Shown: positions 8,914-20,559 of the stretch, piece by piece
Position numbering within the stretch: the stretch's first letter is position 1
Layout of the letters: every line of letters starts with the position of its first letter
Source: Brachypterus glaber
Taxonomy: Eukaryota > Arthropoda > Insecta > Coleoptera > Kateretidae
NCBI GenBank assembly: GCA_958510825.1
Contig: OY294054.1
Span: forward strand, 8,782,319-8,846,318
Direction: 5' to 3'
DNA length: 64,000 bases
The notes under the pieces: model-generated
Databases searched by the model: none
What the model was told of the DNA's origin: nothing
What the model saw: the letters and a program-made list of their open reading frames with translations, nothing else
Program-made: the position numbers and the translations under genes

Positions 8914-10764
8914 ATATACATACATACATACATACATACATACATACATACATACATACATACATACATCCATCCATCCATCCATGCATGCATGCATGCA
9001 TGCATGCATGCATGCATACATACATACATACATACATACATACATACATACATACATACATACATACATACATACATACATACATACATACATACATACA
9101 TACATACATACATACATACATACATACATACATACATACATACATACATACATACATACATACATACATACATACATACATACATACATACATACATACA
9201 TACATACATACATACATACATACATACATACATACATACATACATACATACATACATACATACATACATACATACATACATACATACATACATACATACA
9301 TACATACATACATACATACATACATACATACATACATACATACATACATACATACATACATACATACATACATACATACATACATACATACATACATACA
9401 TACATACATACATACATACATACATACATACATACATACATACATACATACATACATACATACATACATACATACATACATACATACATACATACATACA
9501 TACATACATACATACATACATACATACATACATACATACATACATACATACATACATACATACATACATACATACATACATACATACATACATACATACA
9601 TACATACATACATACATACATACATACATACATACATACATACATACATACATACATACATACATACATACATACATACATACATACATACATACATACA
9701 TACATACATACATACATACATACATACATACATACATACATACATACATACATACATACATACATACATACATACATACATACATACATACATACATACA
9801 TACATACATACATACATACATACATACATACATACATACATACATACATACATACATACATACATACATACATACATACATACATACATACATACATACA
9901 TACATACATACATACATACATACATACATACATACATACATACATACATACATACATACATACATACATACATACATACATACATACATACATACATACA
10001 TACATACATACATACATACATACATACATACATACATACATACATACATACATACATACATACATACATACATACATACATACATACATACATACATACA
10101 TACATACATACATACATACATACATACATACATACATACATACATACATACATACATACATACATACATACATACATACATACATACATACATACATACA
10201 TACATACATACATACATACATACATACATACATACATACATACATACATACATACATACATACATACATACATACATACATACATACATACATACATACA
10301 TACATACATACATACATACATACATACATACATACATACATACATACATACATACATACATACATACATACATACATACATACATACATACATACATACA
10401 TACATACATACATACATACATACATACATACATACATACATACATACATACATACATACATACATACATACATACATACATACATACATACATACATACA
10501 TACATACATACATACATACATACATACATACATACATACATACATACATACATACATACATACATACATACATACATACATACATACATACATACATACA
10601 TACATACATACATACATACATACATACATACATACATACATACATACATACATACATACATACATACATACATACATACATACATACATACATACATACA
10701 TACATACATACATACATACATACATACATACATACATACATACATACATACATACATACATACA

Positions 10765-10796
<32 letters not shown>

Positions 10797-10798
10797 CA
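8914..10798. repeat. Very long (TACA)n tetranucleotide microsatellite
   Basis: A short leading (CATA)n run is followed by (CATC)n at about 8968-8984, (CATG)n at about 8985-9015, then a continuous (TACA)n run to about 10794. That is roughly 1.78 kb or 445 perfect units as assembled. Open frames of 600-670 codons on both strands are simple readings of TACATACATACA (YIHT and CMYV repeats) and are not genes. Tract length in an assembly can be misestimated. Confidence 0.97.
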
Positions 10799-10839
10799 TA
10801 TATATATACATAAATAATAGAGATTACATCATAAAAGGA

Positions 10840-10925
10840 ACAAACTGTCCAAATTTCAAGTTTCTAGGTCAAGGGGTTTAGGCTGGGCGTTGATTCTGTC
10901 AGTTATTCAGTCAGACTTATATACA
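10840..10925 (+). repeat. Flanking repeat R, right copy, with LINE-tail-like lead
   Basis: GTCCAAATTTCAAGTTTCTAGG followed at 10881 by the same GGCTGGGCGTTGATTCTGTC seen at 8863. The lead phrase resembles the CAAATTTCAAGTTCCTAGCTC sequence before the (ACAG)n tract at 17770, so microsatellites in this genome seem to grow from this repeat's tail. Confidence 0.65.
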
Positions 10926-11037
10926 TATCTGTATTATTTATATTTGGCTGTATCTGTATTATTTATATAAAATTTTCAATGCAGCTTCGGAAAAACACGA
11001 AAAAAGTGCCATTTTTGGATTTTGTGATCCTGTAAAA

Positions 11038-11640
11038 AAACAAGCCGTCGAGATATGTAATGCTACGCATTTCATTACATATTATTATATATTATATAAT
11101 ATTGCATTTCCCCAAAGACTTAAAAAAAAGATTTTCAAAAAAAAATAAAATAAATTACATTTTTTTTTCAAAAGATCTTTTTTTTTTTGAAAAACGAAAA
11201 ATTAAAAAAAAAATCGAAAAAAAATTCAAAATTTTTCAATTTTTTTCATTTTCTTTTTGTAAAAAACGAAAAATTAAAAAAAAATTCAAAAAAAAATTCA
11301 AAATTTTTAATTTTTTTTTATTTTCTTTTCTCGAAAAACCAAAAAATTTTGAAATTTTTTTTATCGAAAATGATACTTTATTTTTTTAAAAAGTTTAACC
11401 CCCTATAACTTTTTTGTTTTTGGGGGCATTACTTTGAAAAACAATAGGGATCTTGTCCTCATGAAACTTGATTTTTCCTGAAAATTTGAAAAAAATGCGA
11501 CATCAGACAGGCGGACATTTTCAAAGTTTCTTATTTGTTCAAGAAACACATTTGTATCCAAGAATTTTTTGTCTAGGACGTTTTTTGGTGATTTTGAAAC
11601 TGCTTTAGAATATTATTCTAGCGCAGGCGCTGTGAATTAT
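11038..11640 (+). mobile_element. Family A dispersed repeat, near-full copy
   Basis: Starts AACAAGCCGTCGAGATATGT with AATGCTACGCATTTC, then AATATTGCATTTCCCC and long A/T runs (TTCAAAAAAAAAT-type). It continues with CCCCTATAACTTTTTTGTTT, CAATAGGGATCTTG, CTTGATTTTTCCTGAAAA, a CAGACAGGCGGAC tract and ATCCAAGAATTTTTTGTCTA. It ends near GAATATTATTCTAGCGCAGG. The overlapping plus-strand frames at 11060-11408 (lysine/phenylalanine rich) are readings of the A/T runs. Confidence 0.72.
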
Positions 11641-12865
11641 ATAATAACTAGGGTAGATATTTAAAATCTGCAATTTAGCAATATTTCCAATTTTTTTTTT
11701 TTAATATTGCGGATTAATTTTTTTTTGCCTCGAATGCATACAAAAAGTCCAAACCCATTGTGCCCTATATCTCAAAATTTTGAGGGTCAAGAATTATTTT
11801 CATTGCCATATTCGTTTTCAGCACCCAAAAATATGTAAAAAAATATAGTTTTTGAAAAACTAACTTTTTTTTGTGGTCCTATGTTATCAAAATTATCATC
11901 TTTAAAACTTTTGGGTTGAAATATTTTAATAATCTGAAGGTACAGAGAACATTAGATAACCTATTGAACAATTAAGCTGTATTTTTCACACAACTATTGC
12001 AACATAATCCGGAAAACAAAAAGAAAATATAAGAATTATATTAATTTTAATTGCTTTATTATATTTTGGGTTAATCTTTTAAATTTGGGTTACAAATGTG
12101 CAAAAGAATTGCTTCAAGTACAGTTTCTAAATATTCATCTCAATTTAGCCTGTATTCTCCCGAAAAAATATCTTGTAGGAATAAGTTATTAATAAAAGTC
12201 TGGGCCCATAACCCTACCACTTGTCTGTTCTTGAACGTGGAATGTAGATGCATACTTTGATAAAGTGTACCTAATGTAATTTAGGGTCAGAGAAAGGGTG
12301 GGCAATTTGACATAGTCTTGTTACGAAATGATATCAAATGAGTGACACCTGAGGTCAAAATGGGATGGTTGATTAGCTCGTATACCATAATAAATAGATG
12401 TGAATTGTAGTGTAGTGTATAAGCATGTAGGTTTTGGCAAGGGTGGATGGACAGCTTTTCTGAGTTGTCTACGTGATGGACATACTGACATGCGACATAG
12501 GACTTGCGCGTTTCGCGAATATATCCGAATATTGAAGACTAAGAACGGAGGAAACTATTGATTTTTTTTACTTTCAGTGAATAAGGACGAACAAATGCAA
12601 CTGTGAAAGATGTAACATCAGTCTAGGCGAAATTATCTTTAGCATCGCCTTATTTATGTGAAAATGTGTTTGTTAGGAAAATACTAATACATCTAAAACC
12701 GTTAAACTTTTGAGATTGATTTATTAATTGAAATTTAATGTTTGTAATGTACTTTAGTGGATTATAAGAGCCTTTTTTAAGGAAATCTACCAAAAACTAC
12801 ATAACTCTTAAATAATTTAATATAGAAAAACATTTGCGTACAATTAGATTATATAATAATGTACT
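11641..12865. other. Stretch without recognised genes
   Basis: Near 11775-11890 it has the phrase AGCACCCAAAAATATGT and TTTTTTTGTGGTCCTATGTT, which recurs in altered form at about 42600-42685, so a short dispersed repeat is present. The part from about 12160 to 12620 is less AT-rich and not obviously repetitive, but it has no long open frame or recognised motif. Nothing more can be supported. Confidence 0.4.
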
Positions 12866-12870
12866 TATTC

Positions 12871-12942
12871 CAAATTTGAAGAGATTATCTTTATTTGATA
12901 TAACTTTTTAACAAAGAAAGATAATCTCCTCAAATTTGAAAA
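12871..12942. repeat. Hairpin abutting the GAA tract
   Basis: CCAAATTTGAAGAGATTATC is mirrored by GATAATCTCCTCAAATTTG about 30 bases later, a stem of roughly 22 bases with few mismatches. The right arm runs directly into the GAA repeat at 12941. Confidence 0.7.
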
Positions 12943-13136
12943 AGAAGAAGAATAAGAAGAAGAAGAAGAATAAGAAGAAGAAGAAGAATAAGAAGAAGAA
13001 GAAGTAGAAGAAGAAGAAGAAGAAGAAGAAGAAGAAGAAAAATAAGAAGAAGAAGAAGAATAAGAAGAAGAAGAAAAATAAGAAGAAGAAGAAGAAGAAA
13101 AAGAAGAAGAAGAAAAAGAAGGAGAAGAAGAAGAAC
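12941..13136. repeat. (GAA)n microsatellite with ATAAG interruptions
   Basis: About 195 bp of AAGAAGAAG-type purine sequence, interrupted at intervals by ATAAG or AAAAAT. The long phenylalanine-rich minus-strand frame here is an artefact. Purine/pyrimidine mirror symmetry means the tract could adopt triplex forms; this is inference. Confidence 0.93.
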
Positions 13137-13252
13137 AAATATTGACTTTTTTATACTAAATTTTTGGCCGAACAGCCAATAGTAAGCCAGTTATTCATTC
13201 ATTCATCAAAAATATATGTTTTTACTCTGATTGCTCTCCTGATTTTCAGGGC

Positions 13253-13970
13253 CGTTCAGAAAAAATCTAGGGGGGGCTCAGCCCCCAGGGTGGTACGGAA
13301 TCAGCGCCTTCGCCATTTTTTTTAAATTTTCCATATTTTAATGTTTTATAAATTTTAAGTCTATTTCTTTAGTTTTATTTTTTTCCAAATGTTTTGAATT
13401 TGGTATATACATTTATCTTTTTCTCCATGCCTTTATGAGGTCTAAATATTATTTATTTTGCATTTTTCAGATATCTACAAATTTGCATACAAATTATCTA
13501 AAATCTATTAATTTATGTTGTGACACATTATTGGCAATCAAGTTTAGCGCTGCAGGCGAAAAAATTAAAAACTTTCATGGTCAGGCATTTTACAAACACC
13601 TCAGAATTAACAAAAAAACATATTGTATACAAACTTAACTAGCTAGAGAAAACTCTTAAAATTTGACGTATCAAAACCGCAGACGATTTTTTTAAAAGTC
13701 TAAAGGTTTCACATTTTTCAGACACATGTATGCAAATCATTTTACCTATTAATTAAAAATGTAATATCATTGGAAAACGAGTTTATCACCGCAGAAGAAT
13801 TTTTTTAGAATTTTCCAGGACACTCCGCTGGCATTCCCACTAGATTTTTTTGTATACGTATAAGGTTAAAAGTCTATAGGTAGGTAGCTTAAAACACGCA
13901 AGGGGGGGTTCAACCAAAACGCTAGGGGGGGTTCAAAAAGTCCAAACCAATGCCGGGGGGCTAGCTACAT
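13253..13970. mobile_element. Decayed element with GGGCCGTTCA / GGGGGG-rich ends
   Basis: Left part: CAGGGCCGTTCAGAAAAAAT then a CTAGGGGGGGCTCAGCCCCC hairpin. Right part (13895-13965): two AGGGGGGGTTCAA words and CCGGGGGGCTAGC. Between are two weakly similar segments (near 13440-13600 and 13680-13830), each with a TTTTTCAGA start, a TTTGCATACAAAT or ATGCAAATCAT word and a GCTGCAGG/CCGCAGA word. A CAGGGCCGTTC end is typical of hAT-type non-autonomous elements, but no 8-bp duplication could be matched, so boundaries and class are tentative. Confidence 0.35.
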
Positions 13971-14410
13971 TTTTTTAATTTTTGTTCTCTCATGAGAAAA
14001 AATTGTAACTCATGATTTTTTTCTGTAATAGAAATCTTCATATTTTAAATTAAGGATCTATATTTTTTGGCAATAATTGCACCAACAATTTTAATTGACA
14101 AAAATTGCCAGTGATCATGCTTTGTTGTTGGTAACCATTATTGGACCAACATTATCTCACTGCTTAATTTAAAAATGTTAATCATCAGATCAAAAAATAT
14201 AACAAGCATAATTTTGTTTTAAACTAATTTTTGGTTTTAGAAAAATATATAAAGCTCGGCGAGACTCGATTTCGGTCTTGACCTACACCAAAACCACACG
14301 CTTCTTCTTGATTTTAAAATGGGTTTCTATAACAAAAAAAAAATAAATACAAAGACCAATAATAACACCATTGGGGTTACACAAATACTTAAGTATTGTA
14401 CATTTCTTTT

Positions 14411-14613
14411 GTTAAGTTGAACAAAAACCAATAATAAAACTTGAGAGATATCATATCTTTCGGTTTGGACTTTTTTTGTTAAGTTGAACAAAAACCAATA
14501 ATAAAACTTGAGAGATATCATATCTTTCGGTTTGGACTTTTTTTTGTTAAGTTGAACAAAAACCAATAATAAAACTTGAGAGATATCATATCTTTCGGTT
14601 TCTTTCTTAGTCT
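14411..14613. repeat. 67-bp tandem repeat, three copies
   Basis: Three almost identical units begin GTTAAGTTGAACAAAAACCA at 14411, 14478 and 14546. They continue through ATAATAAAACTTGAGAGATA and TCATATCTTTCGGTTT. Units 1 and 2 end in TGGAC plus a T run whose length is the main difference; unit 3 breaks off after CGGTTTC. Near-identity implies recent duplication. The minus-strand frame here is a reading of the repeat. Confidence 0.92.
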
Positions 14614-15585
14614 CCGCCTAAAACCTTATCATCAATTCACCAAACCTCCCCTTCACACTTAATTGATTCCATACATCTCTAAGATTTAACTCCTATGTCA
14701 TTTTATATATTGATATCATTTTCTGACTTATTTCTCGAGATAACTTCCACCGCATATTTTATTTATTAAACCGCACTATCAGATTTATTCTCCCTTTACA
14801 TCATATTTTCACATTTGACCGATCTGCAAAACAAAACTCGAGAGAATATACGGCCCTTCTAATACGAAAATGATTAAAGACCATGAGCGACATTAATAAT
14901 AAAAACGTTTAAACCTATGTTTTTTATATAGTAATCATTATTATATACCAAGGTAGAAAAGTAATTTTGATTCGATTGATTTGAAAAGCTACACTTTTTT
15001 TTCATGTTTAGCGGGCGAAGAGTAAGACTTTGTGGGCAATTTTTCTTTTGTCCGGCTTACTAAAACTTGTTGTTTTTAAGCTTTTTTAAATAAGATCCTT
15101 TGCCTTTATATTAACATTTATAAAGAAAAATACTCCTCATATAGGACACTCTTCTTCTTTAAAAGTTTATTGATCTTGGACTAATACTTTTTACTCAAAT
15201 TTTTTTTTGTTAGATTTCATAGCAATTTGTCATGGATAACCAGATAGGTAATAAGGCAGTAAAAAGAATTGTTTATTTGCAATTTAGAATTAAATATATT
15301 TTAATAATTTATTATAATTAGTAAAAATCGAACAAAAATATTGTATAATACACGGGCGAAAAGTTAAATTTTGATTTGGTAGGTTTTTATTATAAATAAT
15401 TATTTTAGAGCTGAGCGTATTATATTCCGAGATGCGTAGCCGCCCAGTGATTCAATTTTGCCTTAGTTGGCAACATTTAAATTTAAATTTTATTTATTTA
15501 TATTTATACTCATTATAGGGACCCACGTCATGGGTATTTTACAAATCAGAGTGCTTAATAATATTTTTCTATTTTGCGACTCTTA
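14614..15585. other. Stretch without recognised features
   Basis: AT-rich with modestly complex sequence at 14600-14900. No long open frame, repeat pair or RNA gene was identified. Near 15515 a TATAGGGACCCACG segment resembles the TTTAGGGACCCAATT at 36725, a possible shared short repeat. Confidence 0.4.
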
Positions 15586-16035
15586 TAAGCTCATTTGGAC
15601 TTTTTCACAAGCATTTTTCGTGTTCTTATAGGCCCATAAGAGGTCTGATTTTTTTTTTTTTGGGTTGGCAACAGACAAAAGCCTATCGCATGAGGTTTTC
15701 CGTGCAAATGTCGACGTCGCTTTAAAGTTTAATTTTCTACAAAGTTTTATGTTTAGGTTATTTTTTACCGTGTTAAAATTGTGGCTTAGTTACTTGCAGA
15801 AAAATAGAAGAGATGACTATAAAATATATTATATATATATCAAAATATCATTTGTTCTTAGAATTTTAAATATGGTCTTAACTGTAATGCCAACCCAAAA
15901 CAAAAATCCCTAAATGAGTCATCAATTTAAAAATTTTAGAGCAAAATAGAAAAAATTGTATAAAGTACTCGTTTCATAACACGTACTTGTACTCGTCCTC
16001 TAAAAACGTATGTTTCATAAACTAGTACTTTAATA
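15586..16035 (+). mobile_element. Family D dispersed repeat, copy 1
   Basis: Begins near TTTGCGACTCTTATAAGCTC and CTTATAGGCCCATAAGAGGT. It then has TTTTGGGTTGGCAACAGACA (15658) and, about 230 bp later, the inverse TGCCAACCCAAAAC (15888-15901). It continues to a 3' part with TTTTAGAGCAAAATAGAAAA, CTCGTTTCATAACACGT and a CTAGTACTTTAATATACT end. The order is the same at 39500-40011, and the last 230 bp recur at 48900-49130. The TTTTGGGTTGGCA inverted pair suggests a TIR element inside or forming part of the repeat. The 82-residue frame at 15665 lies inside and shows no domain. Confidence 0.75.
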
Positions 16036-16309
16036 TACTATTATTAATTTATAATACTGCACACCATACAATACAATACAATATAAAGTACACACCATAT
16101 TTAGTAATATTTTCCTAATATATTTTTTTACCATTTTTTCCAGTGATGATCACATCAGATTACAAAAATATATTTAAAAATGTCTGAAACGTAAAATCGT
16201 TTGAAAACTTTTATATTTTCCAAGAGCAGAATAGTGGAAATGAAATAAACCACGATTTTTGCCACACTTCGTTTACCTTTTTCTACCTTTAGCAACTCTT
16301 CATACAGAG

Positions 16310-17290
16310 CACTTCTACGCATTCGTATAAGTATGTTCTACCAAACATATCTGCACATAGGTATATTTGTATAATATATATTAGGTTTGAAGAATACTTT
16401 TGCTCATTCGTACGTATTATTAAACACTTCTGCACATAAATATGTTCTACCAAACTTTTCTGCGCATGGTATATTTGTATATGTTTGCCAGAACACTTTT
16501 GCGCATTTGTTTGTATTATTAAACATTTCTGCGCATAAATATGTTTCACTAAACCCTACTGCTTATGGTATATTTGTATACGTTTGCCAAAACTCTTTTG
16601 TGCATTCGTATGTATTATTAAACACTTCCTCGCATATATTCTAACAAAACCTACTGCGCATGGTATATTTGTATATGTTTGCCAAAATACTTTTGTGCAT
16701 TCGGTTTATATTTTTATTTGGATATATTCCATCAGGAAATTGGATTTATCTTTTTTTTTTTTTTTTATATATTTAAATTTATTTAGGGACTTTTTGGACT
16801 TTTTGGACTTTTTGGATGGCCATGTAGTTGATCTACATTTGGTCTATGGAAATTTATTATGTCTCCGCATTTATATGTTCTACCAAACCCTTCTGCGCAT
16901 GCTATATTTGTATTAGTTTGCCAAAACACTTTTGCCCATTTTTTTGTATTATTAAAAACTTCTGCGCATAAATATGTTCTACTATACCCTACTGCATATA
17001 GTATATTTGTATATGTTTGCCAGAACACTTTTGTGCATTCGTATGTATTATTAAATACTTCCGCACATAAATATATTCTACCAAAATCCTACTGCGCATG
17101 GTATATTTGTATATGTTTGCCAGAACACTTTTGTGCCTTCGTTTTATATTTATATTTGGATATATTCCATCAGGAAATTGGACTTTATCTTTTTTAATTC
17201 TTATTTATATATTTGAATTTATTTAGGGACCCTTTCTGGATGGTCAAGTCGTTGATCTACATTTGGTCTATGGAAATTTATTAGGTCCTC
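16310..17290. repeat. 100-bp satellite with a higher-order duplication
   Basis: Units of about 95-100 bp carry TTTGCCAGAACACTTTTGTG, GTATGTATTATTAAACACTT, CTGCGCATAAATATGTTCTA and CTGCGCATGGTATATTTGTA. The TTTGCCA point falls near 16490, 16589, 16684, 16922, 17021 and 17121. Both blocks of units end in the same spacer (TTGGATATATTCCATCAGGA ... GATCTACATTTGGTCTATGG, near 16720-16860 and 17150-17285). The array is therefore duplicated as a block with a period of about 437 bp. The open frames on both strands here are readings of the repeat. Confidence 0.9.
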
Positions 17291-17700
17291 TAATTTATTT
17301 GGTGTTTAGCCAGCATTGATTCCTTCTGCGGAACTATGTGTGGTTTAATGGAGACCCAGTCTCCCTGCTTTTATGCATGTAAATTGGTATCGTTTTAAAC
17401 TTTAGCTACTTTTTCTGTGGCATCATTTATTTGTATAGATTGTACATTTTGGCAATAATTTGGTCCCCTAATATTCATTTGGTTGAATTATATATTTGCA
17501 CTTGCAATTAGTTTTAGTTTGCTCGTGAGATTTTTTTTGTGTAGTGCGATTTAATCCGATGCTTGTTTAAAGACTTTAGACCGCCTTATCTCGAAATATA
17601 TACGCCCTAGCAGAAAAATTACTTCTTATGTTTTTGTATAAAATTAAAAACCGGTAAAGTAAGCGAGTTGCGTAGTTACGTCCTTTTCAGTTAGCTCGAT
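17291..17700. other. Stretch without recognised features
   Basis: Mixed-composition non-coding sequence. No repeat partner in the window, no open frame of note, no RNA gene seen. Confidence 0.4.
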
Positions 17701-17784
17701 TTTGCCCATCTTCGAAATTATTCGAGCTATGACGGCAATACACCTGCATACCAAATTTCAAGTTCCTAGCTCAAAACGTACTCG

Positions 17785-17820
<36 letters not shown>

Positions 17821-17830
17821 CGACAGACTT
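17701..17830 (+). repeat. Retroelement-tail-like sequence with (ACAG)n
   Basis: TACCAAATTTCAAGTTCCTA then GCTCAAAACGTACTCGAG leads into about 50 bp of (ACAG)n and a T run. This arrangement is common at non-LTR retrotransposon 3' ends in arthropods (established pattern), but no coding part is upstream. The lead phrase resembles the one beside the (TACA)n tract at 10840. Confidence 0.55.
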
Positions 17831-18127
17831 TTTTTTAACATGGTCTCAAAAGTCTTAAAAACTTCGGAAAAGTCGAGAAAAGTAAAAAAATAAAAAAATA
17901 AAAAAAAATGTGTTTTTCAATACTTTTATATACTGAAAATATAAAAGTAAAAAAAGCTTCAGGGTTAAATGGATTAATTTAAAATGAAATGTCCACTCTG
18001 TATATTATTTTGTAGACAAAACATAGAATTTCTTTATTTTATATAATGAGAAATGTTATATTTTGCCTGAAGTATATCGTGCAACGCAGTTTTGTTTTAA
18101 TGAATATATATACAATTTTTATTTTAA

Positions 18128-18240
18128 TAAGCTGTGAAGATATATAGATAATGCTTCGTTTTTCACAATGTATACTGATCGCAAAAAATTTAATTAATTT
18201 TTCATGATTTTTTTAAAAGTTAGTGACCCCTATAATTTTT
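18128..18240 (+). mobile_element. Family A fragment (head end, divergent)
   Basis: AATAAGCTGTGAAGATATAT, AATGCTTCGTTTTTCAC, then after a short gap GTTAGTGACCCCTATAATTT. It is a shortened or internally deleted member of the family A repeat. The next 1.3 kb (to 19560) is AT-rich without recognised features, apart from a small GGCCGGT/ACCGGCC hairpin at 19361-19380. Confidence 0.5.
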
Positions 18241-19564
18241 GTTAAAGAGATTTTTATTTTTATTTGTATTTTTTCTTATAATCTGCAAGAAAATTTAAAT
18301 AAATAAAAAAACATCAAGCCTGTAAATTTTTTTAATTAATTATTTACAAAAATAAATTTAAAAAAAATAAAAATACATAAGTAATTGAATAGAAATTTTT
18401 AAGAGCCACTTCTTCAAAAAAAAAAAAAAACTCTAATATCTCTTGATAGAATGGGGATATTTAATTTATTTTAACTTTTCCCTTTGATATATTTCATTGA
18501 CCTCTCTGCAAAAGATTTTTTATGTAGTAGAAAAAAATTGTTTCAAATTTCATGTCCCTGTGTCAAAGCGTTCTTAAAATATCGTAGTGTAGTTGTTTTG
18601 AAAGCCACTTGAATTGAGCTGAGGTGCGGTAAAATTAATATGCAACATAAGCAAGCTACTATTTTTTTATTTTTCTATAAACTTTTAGACCATTTAGACC
18701 AGAGGCGTCTTTTGATATTTTTTAGAAAAACATGTGGATTTGTCCACTTTTGATATTTTGCCATGCCAAATCAAATGGATCTGCTCAGTTTAGGTCTATG
18801 TTACCCGATACAGTCATTTTTCACAAAAACTGGATATGTCTAGATTTGCAGTTCAACTCCTCAATTTTGATGATTTTATCCTGTTCGCAATAATCATAAA
18901 TTTTTATAATTTTTTTTACACAAAAATGTAAATTTCACCACAAACTTTATTTGAAAAAAAAATATTAATACACATGTTTTAAAAAGGATTTCTAAGCCTT
19001 TTAAATTTTTAAATTTATTTATTTTAATAATCAGAATTTTGATATTTTTTCTTTTTCGCGAGATATTTATTGAGAAAGTTGACATTTTTACATTTTAAGG
19101 GGGAGGGGAATTTTTAAATTTAATGTTTGCTTTAAAAACGCATTTAAATCGGTTGCCTAACTCAGTTTAGAGATATTAGGGTACGCACTAAAAAAATAAA
19201 GACAAAATTGCCACTCATCTGTGCAGGAAATCTGATTTTAACTATATTCACTGTAAAAAGTAAACTGAATATTCAGTTAAAAATGTTTAGGAATTCGGAA
19301 ATAATTATCCAATACAAATGTACCTACTAACTTTAATTTTTGCTAAAAGCACGCAACGGGGCCGGTGAACTTACCGGCCACACGAATTCTCAATTTTTTT
19401 TTAAACCAAAAAAAAGTACTTACCTTAAATAGTATTTTTGCAAAAAAAAAATGCGGATTACTCACAAATTAGCGAGAAATTAATTTAAAAAAGTACGAAT
19501 TTTGTGCATTTTTAAGTACATTTCTCTTCTTCTTCTGCTTCTCTACTTCAATTTAGTACCCTGC

Positions 19565-19650
19565 TAAGATGATAAATAAACAGCGTTGTCAGATTGTGCA
19601 TATATAAAAGACCAGAGTCTTCTCGACTGAGCTACCACCGCGTACTTTAA
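19565..19650 (-). other. tRNA-like 5' half (box A only)
   Basis: The minus strand reads GCGGTGGTAGCTCAGTCGAG with AAGACTCTGGTCTTTTATAT. This matches the box A and D-arm layout of a tRNA (TAGCTCAGTCGAGAAGACT). No box B or T arm follows, and the sequence runs on into unrelated AT-rich DNA. It is either the head of a decayed SINE different from the one at 6178 or a chance match. Confidence 0.3.
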
Positions 19651-20559
19651 TATCACTGGTCGACAAAAAAAAATAGAATATCTTAAAACAAGATCAAAGC
19701 GCCTAGAATTATTTTTTTTTTCTTCTTAAAATTGTTTATTATCCAGTTTACCTGATATACTATAACATAACGTTATGTTAAAATAAAAGTTTTATTTCTA
19801 ATTGCTTTGTTAAAAATCACCAAAAAAGCGCGTCTTTCGAACTTTAAAAACAAAGGTGTGGTTTTTTACTTATATCTCGGGGCAAAAATGCTTAAAGTTA
19901 AATCTGTTTTCACAGAATGAGTATTAAAAAATTTGGGCTATTAAACAAATTAAAAGCTTTAGTAATAACTGAGAAATAGGCATTAAAAAAATGTTTAACT
20001 TTTCTTAAGTTTTTTGAACTTTTCTCGAAAACCGTTAAAGATATGTAAAAAAACAAAATATTTTTAAAATCTGCATAAAATACTGCTCTTATAGATGTAT
20101 TATGTCCCTGGAAATTTTTGTTTTAGGGCTAAAAACAACCTTTTTTTTCAAAAAAGCAGTAGCATTTATCTCAGAATCCTGTACCAAGGTCAACAAACTT
20201 TTTAAGTTGGTATTGGAATTTTACCTGTATCAATGCCGGGATTTTCCTATATTTAGTAAAATTCTGGTTAAAATGACTGGAAATTTTGTTCTACGATGTA
20301 CGTAAGAACAAACAAACAAACAAAACCAAGACCAAGTGCAGGTGAAAAGCATAACCATCCGTTTTTGATCAAGGGTTGAAAACTAACCTCTCTAAAGATT
20401 TTGAAGACCGCCCTTTTTAACTTTTTTGTTTTTGACTTATTTTAAAAATCGAATTGTTAAAACTTTTAGGAGTATATGGAACCAACTGATTTTTAAAATA
20501 AGTCAAAAACAAAATTAATTTTTTCAAAATTATTGAGAAATGTTTAACATAATTTTACC
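19651..20559. other. Stretch without recognised features
   Basis: AT-rich. A 67-residue frame at 20102-20305 has no recognisable motif. A short AACAAACAAAC run lies at 20309. Nothing else can be supported. Confidence 0.4.

Noticed and set aside
8820..10881. Several 600-670-codon open frames on both strands
   Set aside because: They are readings of a tetranucleotide repeat whose period with the triplet code gives an endless four-residue motif in every frame; no gene-like sequence.
12908..13138. Phenylalanine-rich minus-strand protein
   Set aside because: It is the complement of a GAA microsatellite.
16289..17197. Overlapping frames of 80-112 codons with repeated motifs on both strands, suggestive of a repeat protein
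   Set aside because: Openness on both strands and a period of about 100 bp (not a multiple of three) show non-coding satellite DNA.
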